A DNA stretch of 64,000 nt from Tabrizicola sp. (GTDB lineage: Bacteria > Pseudomonadota > Alphaproteobacteria > Rhodobacterales > Rhodobacteraceae): the NCBI GenBank assembly GCA_016792685.1, contig JAEULQ010000067.1, positions 62,001 to 126,000 of the forward strand. The letters are read 5' to 3'. Below, piece after piece: positions 37,927 to 46,288 of the stretch. The position numbers and the translations under genes were made by a program. The notes beneath the pieces are model-generated. The model was not told the origin of the DNA. It worked only from the letters and a program-made list of their open reading frames with translations, and made no database searches. How positions within the stretch are numbered: position 1 is the first letter of the stretch; each line of letters begins with the position of its first letter.

Positions 37927-38061
37927 GGGAAGGGTCCGGAGGTTGCGGCAAAGCCTGGGGGGAAAACTGGCGGCACTCTTCTGCTTTTGCGGGAAAGGTG
38001 CAAGCGGGCTGCGGCGCACTGACCGGTTGACCAAGGCGCGCTGCGGGCCTATCCCGACGAC

Positions 38062-38427
38062 ATGCTGGTCAACGCCCTTCTCAGCCTGCACCGGATGGCG
38101 CTTCTTGCTGCCTTGACCGTCGCGCTGGTCGCGACCGGCTTTGCGCATCGCATGCCCGCGCCGCAGGATGAGACCCTGGCCTTCGCCCTGGCCAATGGCG
38201 TGACGCTGGCCGATTTCTGCGGCGATCCGGAAGATGGCCACGCGCGGGGGCGGGTTCATTGTCCGGCCTGCCAGTTGACCGGATCCGCCGATCTGCCTGG
38301 TGCGACAGGGGCGTTGATCGACCTTGAACTGGCCTTCCTGGGTGCGGATTTCGTAGCGCGGAACCAACCGACGCCTTCACGGAAGCTTGACCCCTCCCAC
38401 AGCCCGCAAGGCCCGCCTGCCGTCTGA
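38062..38427 (+). CDS. DUF2946-like small exported protein (possible copper-sensing leader ORF)
   Basis: 121 residues. A hydrophobic N-terminal segment (ALLAALTVALVATGFA) suggests export or a membrane anchor. A CPAC motif at 67-70 plus C53 could bind metal, and the C-terminal 20 residues are Pro-rich (P103, P105, P111, P115, P118, P119). DUF2946 proteins of this design (CruR in Bordetella, CutF in Rhodobacter capsulatus) act as copper-responsive upstream ORFs whose translation controls the next gene. Here the next gene is a PCuAC copper chaperone 138 bp downstream. An alternative start is 38095. Assignment is by motif and context. Confidence 0.65.
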   Translation: MLVNALLSLHRMALLAALTVALVATGFAHRMPAPQDETLAFALANGVTLADFCGDPEDGHARGRVHCPACQLTGSADLPGATGALIDLELAFLGADFVARNQPTPSRKLDPSHSPQGPPAV

Positions 38428-38465
38428 GGGTGGTGGCAGTTCCAGCGGGTTGCGGGGCCAGTCCT

Positions 38466-38560
38466 GTCTCCCCGAAGGGTTACTGCCTTCGCCAAAGACC
38501 GCAGACCCGCCCGGTCCGGCACCCTGCCGGAAGGGGGCCATTCCAATCCATCAAGGAGAC
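38466..38560 (+). promoter_or_regulatory. Structured leader able to sequester the PCuAC ribosome site
   Basis: GTCTCC at 38466-38471 is the exact complement of GGAGAC at 38555-38560, which contains most of the Shine-Dalgarno sequence of the chaperone gene. Between them lie two further hairpins: CGAAGG-GTTACTG-CCTTCG (38473-38491) and CCGGCA-CCC-TGCCGG (38516-38530). The whole element lies after the DUF2946 stop. A translation-coupled switch is inferred; the pairing is seen. Confidence 0.4.
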
Positions 38561-38565
38561 TCTCG

Positions 38566-39054
38566 ATGTCCCGTATCATGGCCGTTCTGGCCGCACTTTT
38601 CCTGACCGCGCCCGCGATGGCGCATAGCGTAACCGTCGGTGATCTTGAAATAATCCACCCCCATATCCCGCAACCCGCAGCCAGCGCCAAAGCCGCCGGG
38701 GGCTTCATGGCCATCGTCAACAATGGCGCCGAGGCCGAACGCCTTATCGGCATCGAAAGCGACATTGCGATGAAAGTGGAGGTGCATGAAAGCAAGGTCG
38801 ATGCGAACGGCCTCGGCACCATGACCCACGTCGATGTCATCGAGATTGCACCCGGCGAGACGGTCAATCTGGAACACGGCGGCTATCACATCATGTTCAT
38901 GGGGCTGAAGGGAAAACTGGTCGAGGGCGAGATGCACAAGGCCGTGCTGGTCTTTGAACGCGCGGGCCGGGTGGAGATCGAGTTCATGATCGACCCGCCG
39001 ATGGGGCAGGGCGGAAGTCATGAAGGAATGGATCATTCCAAGATGAATCCCTGA
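38566..39054 (+). CDS. pcuC: Periplasmic copper chaperone PCu(A)C
   Basis: 162 residues with a signal peptide (MAVLAALFLTAPAMA). Copper ligands of the PCuAC fold are visible as H74, M86, H108 and M110 (YHIMFMGLK), and a Met/His-rich tail (HEGMDHSKM) is added. The family delivers Cu(I) to cytochrome oxidase in the periplasm. AAGGAG lies 7 nt before the ATG, inside the foldable leader described at 38466. It follows the DUF2946 ORF in the same direction. Confidence 0.9.
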   Translation: MSRIMAVLAALFLTAPAMAHSVTVGDLEIIHPHIPQPAASAKAAGGFMAIVNNGAEAERLIGIESDIAMKVEVHESKVDANGLGTMTHVDVIEIAPGETVNLEHGGYHIMFMGLKGKLVEGEMHKAVLVFERAGRVEIEFMIDPPMGQGGSHEGMDHSKMNP

Positions 39055-39148
39055 CCTTCCGCTTGTCCACGATCCCGGACCCACACTCGGCGCTTGCGCA
39101 GGGAAAGTTGCGGTCGCAGCATGCGGGAGCTTCCGGCAGGAGAGCGGA

Positions 39149-39640
39149 ATGACGATCCCGAGGAAACCCCTTCGACCGGGCGAGCTGGCCTTGCCCTTCG
39201 ACCCGGCGCTTCAAGCGGGACTGGCGCAACTGCAGGCCATTGGCCGGTTGCGCAGCCCCTGGTCGCGGGGGAACTGCCCGAAGAACCTGCGCGAGGCGCG
39301 GGAGCGGGGCGGGGCGTTCCGGGCGGAAATCGACTTGCCGTTCCGGCCCGCGTTGCTTGGGCTTTCGGCGGGCATGGCGGTGATCCTGCTTTACTGGACC
39401 GGGCAGGCGCGGCGGGACCTTGCCGTGCTGAACCCACCCCATCGGGATGGGCCAACCGGCGTCTTTGCCCTGCGCGCGCCAAGTCGGCCCAACCCGATTG
39501 CCCTGGGCGTCGTGCGGCTTCTGGCGGTCGACCATAAGGCAGGCGTGCTGGAACTTGACGCGCTTGATGCCTTCGACGGGACCCCGCTTCTGGACATCAA
39601 ACCCTGGCTGCCTTCGGTGGACGTCCCGCCGGAGCGTTGA
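39149..39640 (+). CDS. TrmO-like tRNA m6t6A37 methyltransferase (TsaA family)
   Basis: 163-residue SAM-dependent beta-barrel protein. Family wording: LQAIGRLRSPW near residue 30, RPALLGLSAGMAVILLYW, APSRPNPIALGVVRLLAVD and LDALDAFDGTPLLDIKPW. TrmO methylates N6-threonylcarbamoyl-A37 of tRNA. It is shorter than E. coli TrmO, lacking the C-terminal extension, as is usual in alphaproteobacteria. GGAGAG lies upstream of the ATG. Confidence 0.8.
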   Translation: MTIPRKPLRPGELALPFDPALQAGLAQLQAIGRLRSPWSRGNCPKNLREARERGGAFRAEIDLPFRPALLGLSAGMAVILLYWTGQARRDLAVLNPPHRDGPTGVFALRAPSRPNPIALGVVRLLAVDHKAGVLELDALDAFDGTPLLDIKPWLPSVDVPPER

Positions 39641-39709
39641 GGACCACCTGCATTTACCCTTCCGGCAAGCTGCGCTACACCCCGGGCGAGAGCTTGTGGC
39701 AGGACGGAA

Positions 39710-40918
39710 ATGCTGGGATTTCAGACGGAACCAAAGCACGACACCTATGATGTCGTGATCATCGGCGGCGCGATCATGGGATCTTCGACCGCCTGGTGGC
39801 TGACCCGTATGGGCTTCACCGGCCGGGTTCTGGTGGTCGAACGTGATCCGTCCTATGAAAAGGCGGCGACAACGCTGAGTTTTTCCTGCATCCGCCAGCA
39901 GTTTTCGACCGAGCTCAACATCCGCATCTCGCAATTCGGCGCCGATTTCGTGCAATCCCTGCGGAGCCAGATGGGCGACGATGACCGGGTGCCAGAGCTG
40001 AAGATCCAGAACTTCGGCTATCTCTACCTCGCCGACAGTGACGATTTCGCCAAGGTGCTGCGCGCCAACCATGCTGTGCAGCAGGCGGCGGGGGCAGGGA
40101 CGCGCCTGCTTTCGCCCGAGGAGATCAAGGCCGAGTTTCCGTTCTACATGGTTGACGATCTGGTCCTGGGCAGCCTGAACACGAAGGACGAGGGCTATTT
40201 CGACGGCTCGACCGTGTTCGACTGGTTCCGCCGCAAGGCGCGCGAGGCCGGGGTGGACTATGTCGCGGACGAGGTGTCGGGGCTGGACATGTCGGGCGGG
40301 CAAGTCACGGGAGTCCGGCTGAAATCCGGCCGTCGGGTCGGCTGTGGAACGGTGGTCAATGCCTCCGGAACCCGGGGGGCGCAGGTGGCCGCCATGGCCG
40401 GGATCGCCATTCCGATTGAGCCGCGGAAGCGGTTCAACTGGGTGATCCAGGCGGAAAGCCCGCTCGACCGGCCCCTGCCGCTGACCATCGACCCATCCGG
40501 CGTTTTCGTGCGGGAAGTGGGCGGCGGGACCTATATGGCCGGGGGTCATGCGGATATCGACCCGGCAGTGGATTTCGACGATTTCGCAATGGATTACGGG
40601 CTCTGGATGGACAAGATCTGGCCCTATATCGCCACCCGCATTCCGGCTTTCGAGGCGGTGAAGGTGATCAGCGAATGGGTTGGACAGTACGATTACAACA
40701 CGCTGGACCAGAACGCGATTACCGGTCCGCACCCCGAAGTCGGCAACTTCCTGTTCCTGAACGGCTTTTCAGGTCACGGCCTGCAGCAATCCCCGGCCAT
40801 GGGGCGCGCCACGGCAGAGCTGATCGTCCATGGCGGATATCGCACGCTTGACCTGTCGGAATTCCACTATGAGCGCATCGCCAAGGGGCGCGCGCTGGTG
40901 GAGGGGGCGATTATTTAA
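39710..40918 (+). CDS. FAD-dependent amine/amino-acid oxidoreductase (DAO family)
   Basis: 402-residue flavoprotein. The N-terminal dinucleotide motif reads YDVVIIGGAIMGSSTAWWL, and the C-terminal FAD-binding segment is FLFLNGFSGHGLQQSPAMGRA. It resembles sarcosine/dimethylglycine dehydrogenases and FOXRED1-like proteins and probably oxidises a secondary or tertiary amine. It has no folate-binding domain. It is a single gene with weak contextual evidence; other N-methyl-amine enzymes in the window make an amine substrate reasonable. Confidence 0.82.
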   Translation: MLGFQTEPKHDTYDVVIIGGAIMGSSTAWWLTRMGFTGRVLVVERDPSYEKAATTLSFSCIRQQFSTELNIRISQFGADFVQSLRSQMGDDDRVPELKIQNFGYLYLADSDDFAKVLRANHAVQQAAGAGTRLLSPEEIKAEFPFYMVDDLVLGSLNTKDEGYFDGSTVFDWFRRKAREAGVDYVADEVSGLDMSGGQVTGVRLKSGRRVGCGTVVNASGTRGAQVAAMAGIAIPIEPRKRFNWVIQAESPLDRPLPLTIDPSGVFVREVGGGTYMAGGHADIDPAVDFDDFAMDYGLWMDKIWPYIATRIPAFEAVKVISEWVGQYDYNTLDQNAITGPHPEVGNFLFLNGFSGHGLQQSPAMGRATAELIVHGGYRTLDLSEFHYERIAKGRALVEGAII

Positions 40919-40924
40919 GCCAGA

Positions 40925-41080
40925 TCAGTCGCTTGCAAGAAGCGCAGTCGGCGACTGGGCGGAAATCATGTCCTTGGGTGCGAAGACGAAGGCCAGAACC
41001 CCCAGATAGACGACCAGAAACAAGGCTACGGCTGCGTAAGTTCTGGCAGGGCGGGTGCGCGAAGGCAGAACATGTGGCAT
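40925..41080 (-). CDS. Short single-pass membrane protein
   Basis: 51 residues beginning MPHVLPSRTRPARTYAAVAL with one transmembrane helix (YAAVALFLVVYLGVLAFVFA). The start at 41080 is supported by AGGAGAG 6 nt upstream, which makes a real gene more likely than chance. I do not recognise a family. It is convergent with the FAD oxidoreductase, 6 bp apart. Confidence 0.5.
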   Translation of the reverse strand: MPHVLPSRTRPARTYAAVALFLVVYLGVLAFVFAPKDMISAQSPTALLASD

Positions 41081-41493
41081 CTCGGGCTCTCCTGACGTGG
41101 CAGCGACTCGGGTCCGATGGCGGCAAGATACCACTCATGCTTGTGGCGCGGCTCCCCAAGATTCAGGGGTCGGCGGAATTTCTTCCCGAAAACTGTCGGT
41201 ATCGGCAGAAAATCGCCCGTACGGGAGTGGTTTCTGCGGTTGCAAACGAAATCTGTTCTGCCTTGCGGCGGGATCAGGGTCGAGCGGAGGATTGGCCGGG
41301 CCGCAAGGGCTTGGGAACGCGGGGTTAATCCCGCGAATTTCCGGCAAAGGGACGATCCTCTTTGCGTCTTCTTTCCATCTTCCTTCCGTCTCTACGCACG
41401 GAGAGACGAAAGGCCGTTAATCACGAACGGCGAATCGTGGGGTGGCGGCAGGGCGTGGGCGGTATGGCCGGCCCTGCGCGGCACGGCCGAGGA
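41081..41493. other. Gene-free 413-bp interval with hairpins
   Basis: No convincing reading frame. It should contain the promoter of the short membrane protein and the 3' region of metG. Inverted repeats: CCCGTACGGG at 41216-41225, CGCGGG-GTTAAT-CCCGCG at 41318-41335, and CGTCTCT-N8-AGAGACG at 41387-41408. The last lies about 85 bp past the metG stop and could be its terminator, though it lacks a U-run. Confidence 0.45.
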
Positions 41494-43212
41494 TCAGCTC
41501 CGCACGCCGGAGAAGCGGGTTTGCCAGTCGGTGCGCTCTTCGTCGGTGATCTTGCGGAAGAGGTTTTCCGGCACGGTGAAGCCATGGCCCGGAGGCAGGG
41601 CGCGCATCGCTTCCGAGATGTCATGCGGCCAGCTTTGGTCCTTCGTGCCCATGGCCTGCAGCATCGCGGCCGAGGCGTCGGGGATGAAGGGGGAGGAAAG
41701 CACGGCATAGACGCGGATCAGGTTCAGGGCGAGGCGGATGATGGCCTGGGCCTGCTCGGGGTCGGTCTTGACCACCGACCAGGGTGCCGCGCTTTGCAGG
41801 TATTCGTTCCCGATGACCCAGATCGCGCGGAGCTCGGACGCAGCTTTGCGGACCTCCATGGCCTTCATGTAGGCGGTGTAATCGGCGATCCGGGCGCCAA
41901 GGTCGGCGATGAGGGCGGTTTCCAGCGGGCCGAAGGTGCCGCCCGCCGGGATTTCGTTGCCGAATTTCGAGACGGCGAATTTGGTCACGCGGGAGACGAG
42001 GTTGCCGAGGACATCGGCGAGGTCCTTGTTCACGGAGGTCTGGAAGTTTTCCCAGGTGAACTCGCTGTCCGAAGATTCCGGCGCATGGGAAAGGAGCCAC
42101 CAGCGCCAATAATCGGCGGGCAGGATCGAAAGCGCCTGGTCCATGAAGACACCACGGCCTTGGCTCGTCGAGAACTGGCCGCCGTCATAGTTCAGGTAGT
42201 TGAAGCTTTTCAGGTAGTCGACAAGCTTCCAGGGCTCACCGGACCCCAGGATCGTGGCGGGGAAGGAAAGGGTGTGGAAGGGGACGTTGTCCTTGCCCAT
42301 GAACTGGTAATAGGTGACGTCCGACGCGCCCTTGTCAGTGCGCCACCAGCGTTCCCAGGCGGCATCGTCGAGGCCATTGGCGTCGGCCCATTCGGCGGTC
42401 CCGGCGATGTATTCGATGGGGGCGTCGAACCAGACGTAGAAGACTTTGCCCTCCATCCCGGGCCAGGGCTGGTCGCCTTTCTTGACCGGAATGCCCCAGT
42501 GAAGGTCACGGGTGATGCCGCGGTCTTGCAGTCCGTCGCCGTCGTTCAGCCATTTCTTGGCGATCGAGGTTGTGAGGATCGGCCAGTCGGTCTTGCTGTC
42601 GATCCAGGCTTCAAGCTTGTCCTTCAGCGCGCGCTGCTTGAGGTAGAGATGCTTGGTTTCACGGACTTCGAGGTTGGTGGAGCCCGAGATCGAGGAGCGC
42701 GGATTGATCAGGTCGGTCGGGTCAAGCTGCTTGGTGCAGTTTTCGCACTGGTCGCCGCGCGCAGCCTCATACCCGCAGTTCGGGCAGGTGCCGGTGATGT
42801 AGCGGTCGGGCAGGAAGCGGTTGTCGTCGATCGAGAAGACCTGCTTTTCCGACACTTCGGCGATGAGGCCCGCCTCGGCCAGTTTCCCGGCGAAATGTTG
42901 GGTCAGCTTGTGGTTCCGCTGGCTGGAGGAGCGGCCGAAATGGTCGAAGGAGAGGCGGAAGCCCCGGGCGATCTCGGCCTGGATCTCATGCATCTCGGCG
43001 CAGTATTCGGCGACGGGTTTGCCGGCCTTGGCGGCGGCAAGCTCGGCGGGGGTGCCGTGTTCGTCAGTGGCGCAGATGAACATCACCTCATGCCCCATCG
43101 CGCGGTTGAAGCGGGCAAAGAGGTCGGCGGGCAACTGGCTGCCCACGAGGTTGCCCAGGTGCTTGATCCCGTTGATGTAGGGAATGGCCGAGGTGATGAG
43201 AATGCGTGCCAT
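41494..43212 (-). CDS. metG: Methionyl-tRNA synthetase
   Basis: 572-residue class I synthetase. The HIGH-type motif is in [17 protein letters not shown], and the zinc knuckle has four Cys in [17 protein letters not shown]. The catalytic domain includes [19 protein letters not shown]. The KMSKS loop reads [15 protein letters not shown], so both usual lysines are replaced. The anticodon domain follows ([16 protein letters not shown]). No C-terminal dimerisation domain is present. It is the last of four minus-strand genes (imuA, yceI, b561, metG). Confidence 0.93.
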   Translation of the reverse strand: MARILITSAIPYINGIKHLGNLVGSQLPADLFARFNRAMGHEVMFICATDEHGTPAELAAAKAGKPVAEYCAEMHEIQAEIARGFRLSFDHFGRSSSQRNHKLTQHFAGKLAEAGLIAEVSEKQVFSIDDNRFLPDRYITGTCPNCGYEAARGDQCENCTKQLDPTDLINPRSSISGSTNLEVRETKHLYLKQRALKDKLEAWIDSKTDWPILTTSIAKKWLNDGDGLQDRGITRDLHWGIPVKKGDQPWPGMEGKVFYVWFDAPIEYIAGTAEWADANGLDDAAWERWWRTDKGASDVTYYQFMGKDNVPFHTLSFPATILGSGEPWKLVDYLKSFNYLNYDGGQFSTSQGRGVFMDQALSILPADYWRWWLLSHAPESSDSEFTWENFQTSVNKDLADVLGNLVSRVTKFAVSKFGNEIPAGGTFGPLETALIADLGARIADYTAYMKAMEVRKAASELRAIWVIGNEYLQSAAPWSVVKTDPEQAQAIIRLALNLIRVYAVLSSPFIPDASAAMLQAMGTKDQSWPHDISEAMRALPPGHGFTVPENLFRKITDEERTDWQTRFSGVRS

Positions 43213-43274
43213 GTCTGCGCCTTGCCGTTAAGTCCGGCGATTGATTAGCCCAAGCGCGAGGAAAGGGCCAGCGT

Positions 43275-43814
43275 TCAGGCCTTGCCGCGCAACATCCGGG
43301 TCAGAGTGCCGTCGCCCGCCATTCCACGCCTAAGGGCGGCCAGCATGTGAATGATCACCATGCCTAAAAGGGTCTTGGCAAAGATCTCGTGCAGGATGAA
43401 CCAGACGAATTCCGAGGTCTCGTCAGCCTCGACCAGGGGCGGGACCACGAAGGTTTCGGCGTAAAGCGTATCGATGCCGCTGGCCGACGAACCGGCCCAG
43501 CCCGCGATGGGGGTGGCGATCATCAGGGCGTAGAGCGTCCAGTGCCAAGCCTTGATGAAAAGTCGCTCCCATCCGGTGGCCATCGGTCCGGGCGGGGGCG
43601 AGATCAGGTGCCAGAGGATGCGGAGGAGAACGAGGCCAAGTGCAGTCAGGCCCAGGGTCTTGTGCAACCCGTAAAGCCAGAGGTTGGAGAGGCCCGGTTC
43701 CATCGACGAGAGTCGCAGGCCAAGGGCGATCAGCGACAGGACCAGGATCGCCATGAGCCAGTGAAACAGGCGCGAGACCAAGCCAAAGCTCTCGGGTCCG
43801 TTGCGCAGTCCCAT
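43275..43814 (-). CDS. Cytochrome b561-family membrane protein
   Basis: 179 residues with four transmembrane helices. Heme-ligand histidines are in FGLVSRLFHWLMAILVL, LYGLHKTLGLTALGLVLLRI, KAWHWTLYALMIATPIAGW and LHEIFAKTLLGMVIIHMLAAL. It is a di-heme quinol-linked electron carrier (CybB/YceJ type). Its start is 3 bp after the yceI stop, the usual YceI/YceJ pairing. Confidence 0.88.
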   Translation of the reverse strand: MGLRNGPESFGLVSRLFHWLMAILVLSLIALGLRLSSMEPGLSNLWLYGLHKTLGLTALGLVLLRILWHLISPPPGPMATGWERLFIKAWHWTLYALMIATPIAGWAGSSASGIDTLYAETFVVPPLVEADETSEFVWFILHEIFAKTLLGMVIIHMLAALRRGMAGDGTLTRMLRGKA

Positions 43815-43817
43815 CTC

Positions 43818-44384
43818 TCAGCCCTTGGCGTCGATATGGGCGGTGATGATGATGCGGACCTCGTCCCCGACCATGTCTGCCCAGCCGGTGGCGCCAAAGT
43901 CGCTGCGGTTGACGCGGCCGGTGAGCTTTACGGTGAGGTGGCTGAAGTCGCCGGCGGCGCTGCCTTGTGGGCGGAAGAGTTGCGCCTTCAGCGTGACGGG
44001 CCGGGTCACGCCTCGGATGGTGAGGTTGCCGGTGACATCGGCCGCATCGCCCGCGCGCCGGACCGAGGTGCTTGCAAAGGTCATGCGGGGATGCGCCTTG
44101 GCGTCCAGCACCTTGGGGCCTTTCAGCGCCTGGGCGGCAAAGGGAAAGCTCGCCTTGGCGCCGGTCACGTCCAGCGCGACTTCGACGGTGCAGTTCGCGA
44201 CATTGTCGAAGTCGAGGCTGAGATCGGCAAGTTCAAGCGGGATGGTGCCGGTGATCAGGTCGGGGCCGAAATCGGTCTCGAAGGCGACGGTAGAGGCGAT
44301 GGGGTCAAGCTGGTAGTCGACCACGGCGGCGGAAGCGGGTGCGGCAAGCAGGGCAAGCAAGGCTAGATGTCTGGGTCGAAGCAT
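43818..44384 (-). CDS. YceI-family periplasmic lipocalin-like protein
   Basis: 188 residues with a signal peptide (LALLALLAAPASA). The YceI beta-barrel motifs are YQLDPIASTVAFE, LDAKAHPRMTFASTSV, GNLTIRGVTRPVTL and RVNRSDFGATGW. Characterised relatives bind polyisoprenoids such as quinone derivatives in the periplasm. GGGGGAT precedes the ATG at 44384. It is paired with cytochrome b561 downstream. Confidence 0.9.
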   Translation of the reverse strand: MLRPRHLALLALLAAPASAAVVDYQLDPIASTVAFETDFGPDLITGTIPLELADLSLDFDNVANCTVEVALDVTGAKASFPFAAQALKGPKVLDAKAHPRMTFASTSVRRAGDAADVTGNLTIRGVTRPVTLKAQLFRPQGSAAGDFSHLTVKLTGRVNRSDFGATGWADMVGDEVRIIITAHIDAKG

Positions 44385-44437
44385 CGGTGGATCCCCCTTG
44401 ATCGGCGAGCGTAGCAGCCGGGGGATGGTTCGCAAAA

Positions 44438-45094
44438 TCAAGCCGTCGTGCTTGCGGGATCGCCCAGCGGAACCGGCTCCAGCGTGTCGGTCCCCCGGGC
44501 CATGCGGCGCAGGCGCCAGGCGGCGGGCGGCAAAAGCCGCGCGCGCAGGCGGGTGAGGGTCCAGGCGTCCTCGTCCGACCAGAGGAGCGAGCGGCTGGGC
44601 GCGGGGGCCATGTGCCAGCGGCTTTCCACGCCCTGCGCGCCCCCGGACCCCGGCAGGAGGAGGAGCCCGAGCGGAGCCATCTGCCCCTCGCGCCGGGCGG
44701 CGGTGGCCCCGGCCTCGGCGGCAAGATGCAGGCGGCGGGTGGGGGTGAGGGCGGGGGGCGTGAGCAGTTCGGCCACCACCAGCGGTGCCGCGCCCGAGCG
44801 CAGCGCCTCTTCCGCAGCCCAGAGCAGGCTTTCGTCCCGGTCACCCTGCACGAGGATCAGCCGGGCGGGATCGGCCAGCGGCTGGAGGCCCGCGGCATTC
44901 AGCCGGTCCGTCCCCCAGCCGGGGCGGATCCAGAGCACCGGACCCTGGGCCCTGGCCATGATCCGGGCCGCCAGCATCACCCGCGATGGCCCGCAAAGCT
45001 CATGCACCCTTCCCCGCCGCAGGGTCAGCCCTTCCGCGAGCGGTTGCAGCTCTTCGGGGCGGCGTGGGGTATGGTGCTGGATCGGCAGACTCAT
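44438..45094 (-). CDS. imuA: ImuA-like mutagenesis cassette protein (RecA/SulA-like fold)
   Basis: 218 residues resembling ImuA, the RecA-related partner of ImuB and DnaE2 in SOS-induced translesion synthesis. Seen: RVHELCGPSRVMLAARIMARAQGPVLWIRPGWGTDRLNAAGL and a second strand region LILVQGDRDESLLWAAEEALRSG. A Walker A lysine is absent, as in other ImuA proteins. A LexA box and a -10 element lie immediately upstream. Neither imuB nor dnaE2 is adjacent; yceI follows after 53 bp. It may be leaderless, since no ribosome site is seen and the -10 lies 9 bp from the ATG. Confidence 0.7.
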   Translation of the reverse strand: MSLPIQHHTPRRPEELQPLAEGLTLRRGRVHELCGPSRVMLAARIMARAQGPVLWIRPGWGTDRLNAAGLQPLADPARLILVQGDRDESLLWAAEEALRSGAAPLVVAELLTPPALTPTRRLHLAAEAGATAARREGQMAPLGLLLLPGSGGAQGVESRWHMAPAPSRSLLWSDEDAWTLTRLRARLLPPAAWRLRRMARGTDTLEPVPLGDPASTTA

Positions 45095-45103
45095 GCAGAA
45101 ATG

Positions 45104-45109
45104 CTATAG
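45104..45109 (-). promoter_or_regulatory. imuA -10 element (possible leaderless mRNA)
   Basis: TATAGC on the minus strand, 9 nt before the imuA ATG and next to the LexA box. Transcription would start at or near the start codon. Confidence 0.4.
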
Positions 45110-45110
45110 T

Positions 45111-45125
45111 GTTCCTGTAATGTTC
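45111..45125 (-). promoter_or_regulatory. LexA (SOS) box
   Basis: GTTCCTGTAATGTTC is a perfect GTTC-N7-GTTC direct repeat, the LexA recognition sequence of alphaproteobacteria (GAAC-N7-GAAC on the other strand). It lies 16 bp upstream of the imuA start and abuts the -10 element, a repressing position. Confidence 0.75.
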
Positions 45126-45190
45126 TCAAGTGGGACCCTTTGCCCGGCGGCCGATCCGCCCTAGTTTCCCCTCGACAGAAGGAGCCCCCG

Positions 45191-46231
45191 ATGAAAACGC
45201 TGATGCTGGGAAAGACGGGCCTCAAGGTCTCGGAACTGTGCCTCGGCACCATGACCTGGGGTAGCCACAACACGGAAAGCGAGGGCCATGCCCAGGCCGA
45301 TCTGGCCGTGGAGCACGGCGTGACCTTCTGGGATACGGCAGAGATGTATCCGACGAACCCGGTTCTGGCCGAGCGGGTGGGCCGGACCGAAGAAATCATC
45401 GGCAGCTGGCTTTCCGCACGTGGTGGGCGTGACCGGCTGCAACTGGCGACCAAGGTGACCGGCAAGGGGCAGATCGTCCGCCCGGGCCAGCCGATCAGCG
45501 GCGCCACGATGCGGGCGGCCCTGGAAGGATCACTTCGCCGGATGAAGACCGACTATGTCGATCTTTACCAGCTGCACTGGCCGAACCGGGGCAGCTACCA
45601 CTTCCGTCAGGCCTGGCGCTATGCCCCGACCGGCACCGACAAGGTCGCCGAGACCGCGCATATGACCGATGTGCTGACGACCGCGCAGGCCCTGATCGCA
45701 GAGGGCAAGATCCGGGCGATCGGACTGTCCAACGAAAGCGTCTGGGGGGCGGCGCGCTGGCTGCATCTGGCCGATACGCTGGGCCTTCCGCGCATGGGAT
45801 CGGTGCAGAACGAATACAGCCTGCTCTGCCGCCAGTTCGACACCGACTGGGCCGAGTTCAGCCTGATCGAGGACATGCCGCTTCTGGCTTTTTCGCCGCT
45901 CGCCACGGGGCTCCTGTCCGGCAAATATGCCGGTGACGTGACGCCCGAGGGCACAAGGCGCATGCATACGCCGGATCTGGGCGGGCGCATCACGCCCCAG
46001 GTCTTTCCCGCTGTCGCGGCCTATCTGGGGATTGCCGCGCGCCATGGGCTGGACCCCTGCCAGATGGCGATTGCCTTCTGCCGGTCGCGCCCGTTCCAGA
46101 CCGTCCCGATCATCGGCGCGACCACGCTGGCGCAATTGCGCACGAATATCGGAGCCGCAGGGATCACCCTTGGCCCGGAGGTGCTGGCGGACATAGCGGA
46201 AACCCACCGGGCCCACCCTGCGCCCTACTGA
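45191..46231 (+). CDS. Tas-like aldo/keto reductase
   Basis: 346-residue (beta/alpha)8 NADPH-dependent reductase. AKR motifs: LGTMTWG, FWDTAEMYPTNPV (catalytic Asp/Tyr), QLATKVTG (Lys), and YQLHWPNRG (His). The long loop after DLYQLHWPNRGSYHF and the C-terminal PIIGATTLAQLRTN match the Tas group. AGAAGGAG precedes the ATG at 45191. The substrate is unknown; it is a single gene. Confidence 0.9.
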   Translation: MKTLMLGKTGLKVSELCLGTMTWGSHNTESEGHAQADLAVEHGVTFWDTAEMYPTNPVLAERVGRTEEIIGSWLSARGGRDRLQLATKVTGKGQIVRPGQPISGATMRAALEGSLRRMKTDYVDLYQLHWPNRGSYHFRQAWRYAPTGTDKVAETAHMTDVLTTAQALIAEGKIRAIGLSNESVWGAARWLHLADTLGLPRMGSVQNEYSLLCRQFDTDWAEFSLIEDMPLLAFSPLATGLLSGKYAGDVTPEGTRRMHTPDLGGRITPQVFPAVAAYLGIAARHGLDPCQMAIAFCRSRPFQTVPIIGATTLAQLRTNIGAAGITLGPEVLADIAETHRAHPAPY

Positions 46232-46288
46232 CGGGACTTGCGGCGGGCGGCGGTTCAAGGCACTTCTTTCCCCCAACCGGAGAACCCG

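Noticed and set aside
41362-43248. 628-codon plus-strand frame opposite metG
   Set aside because: metG motifs lie on the minus strand; antisense translation is Gly/Val/Asp-rich without motifs.
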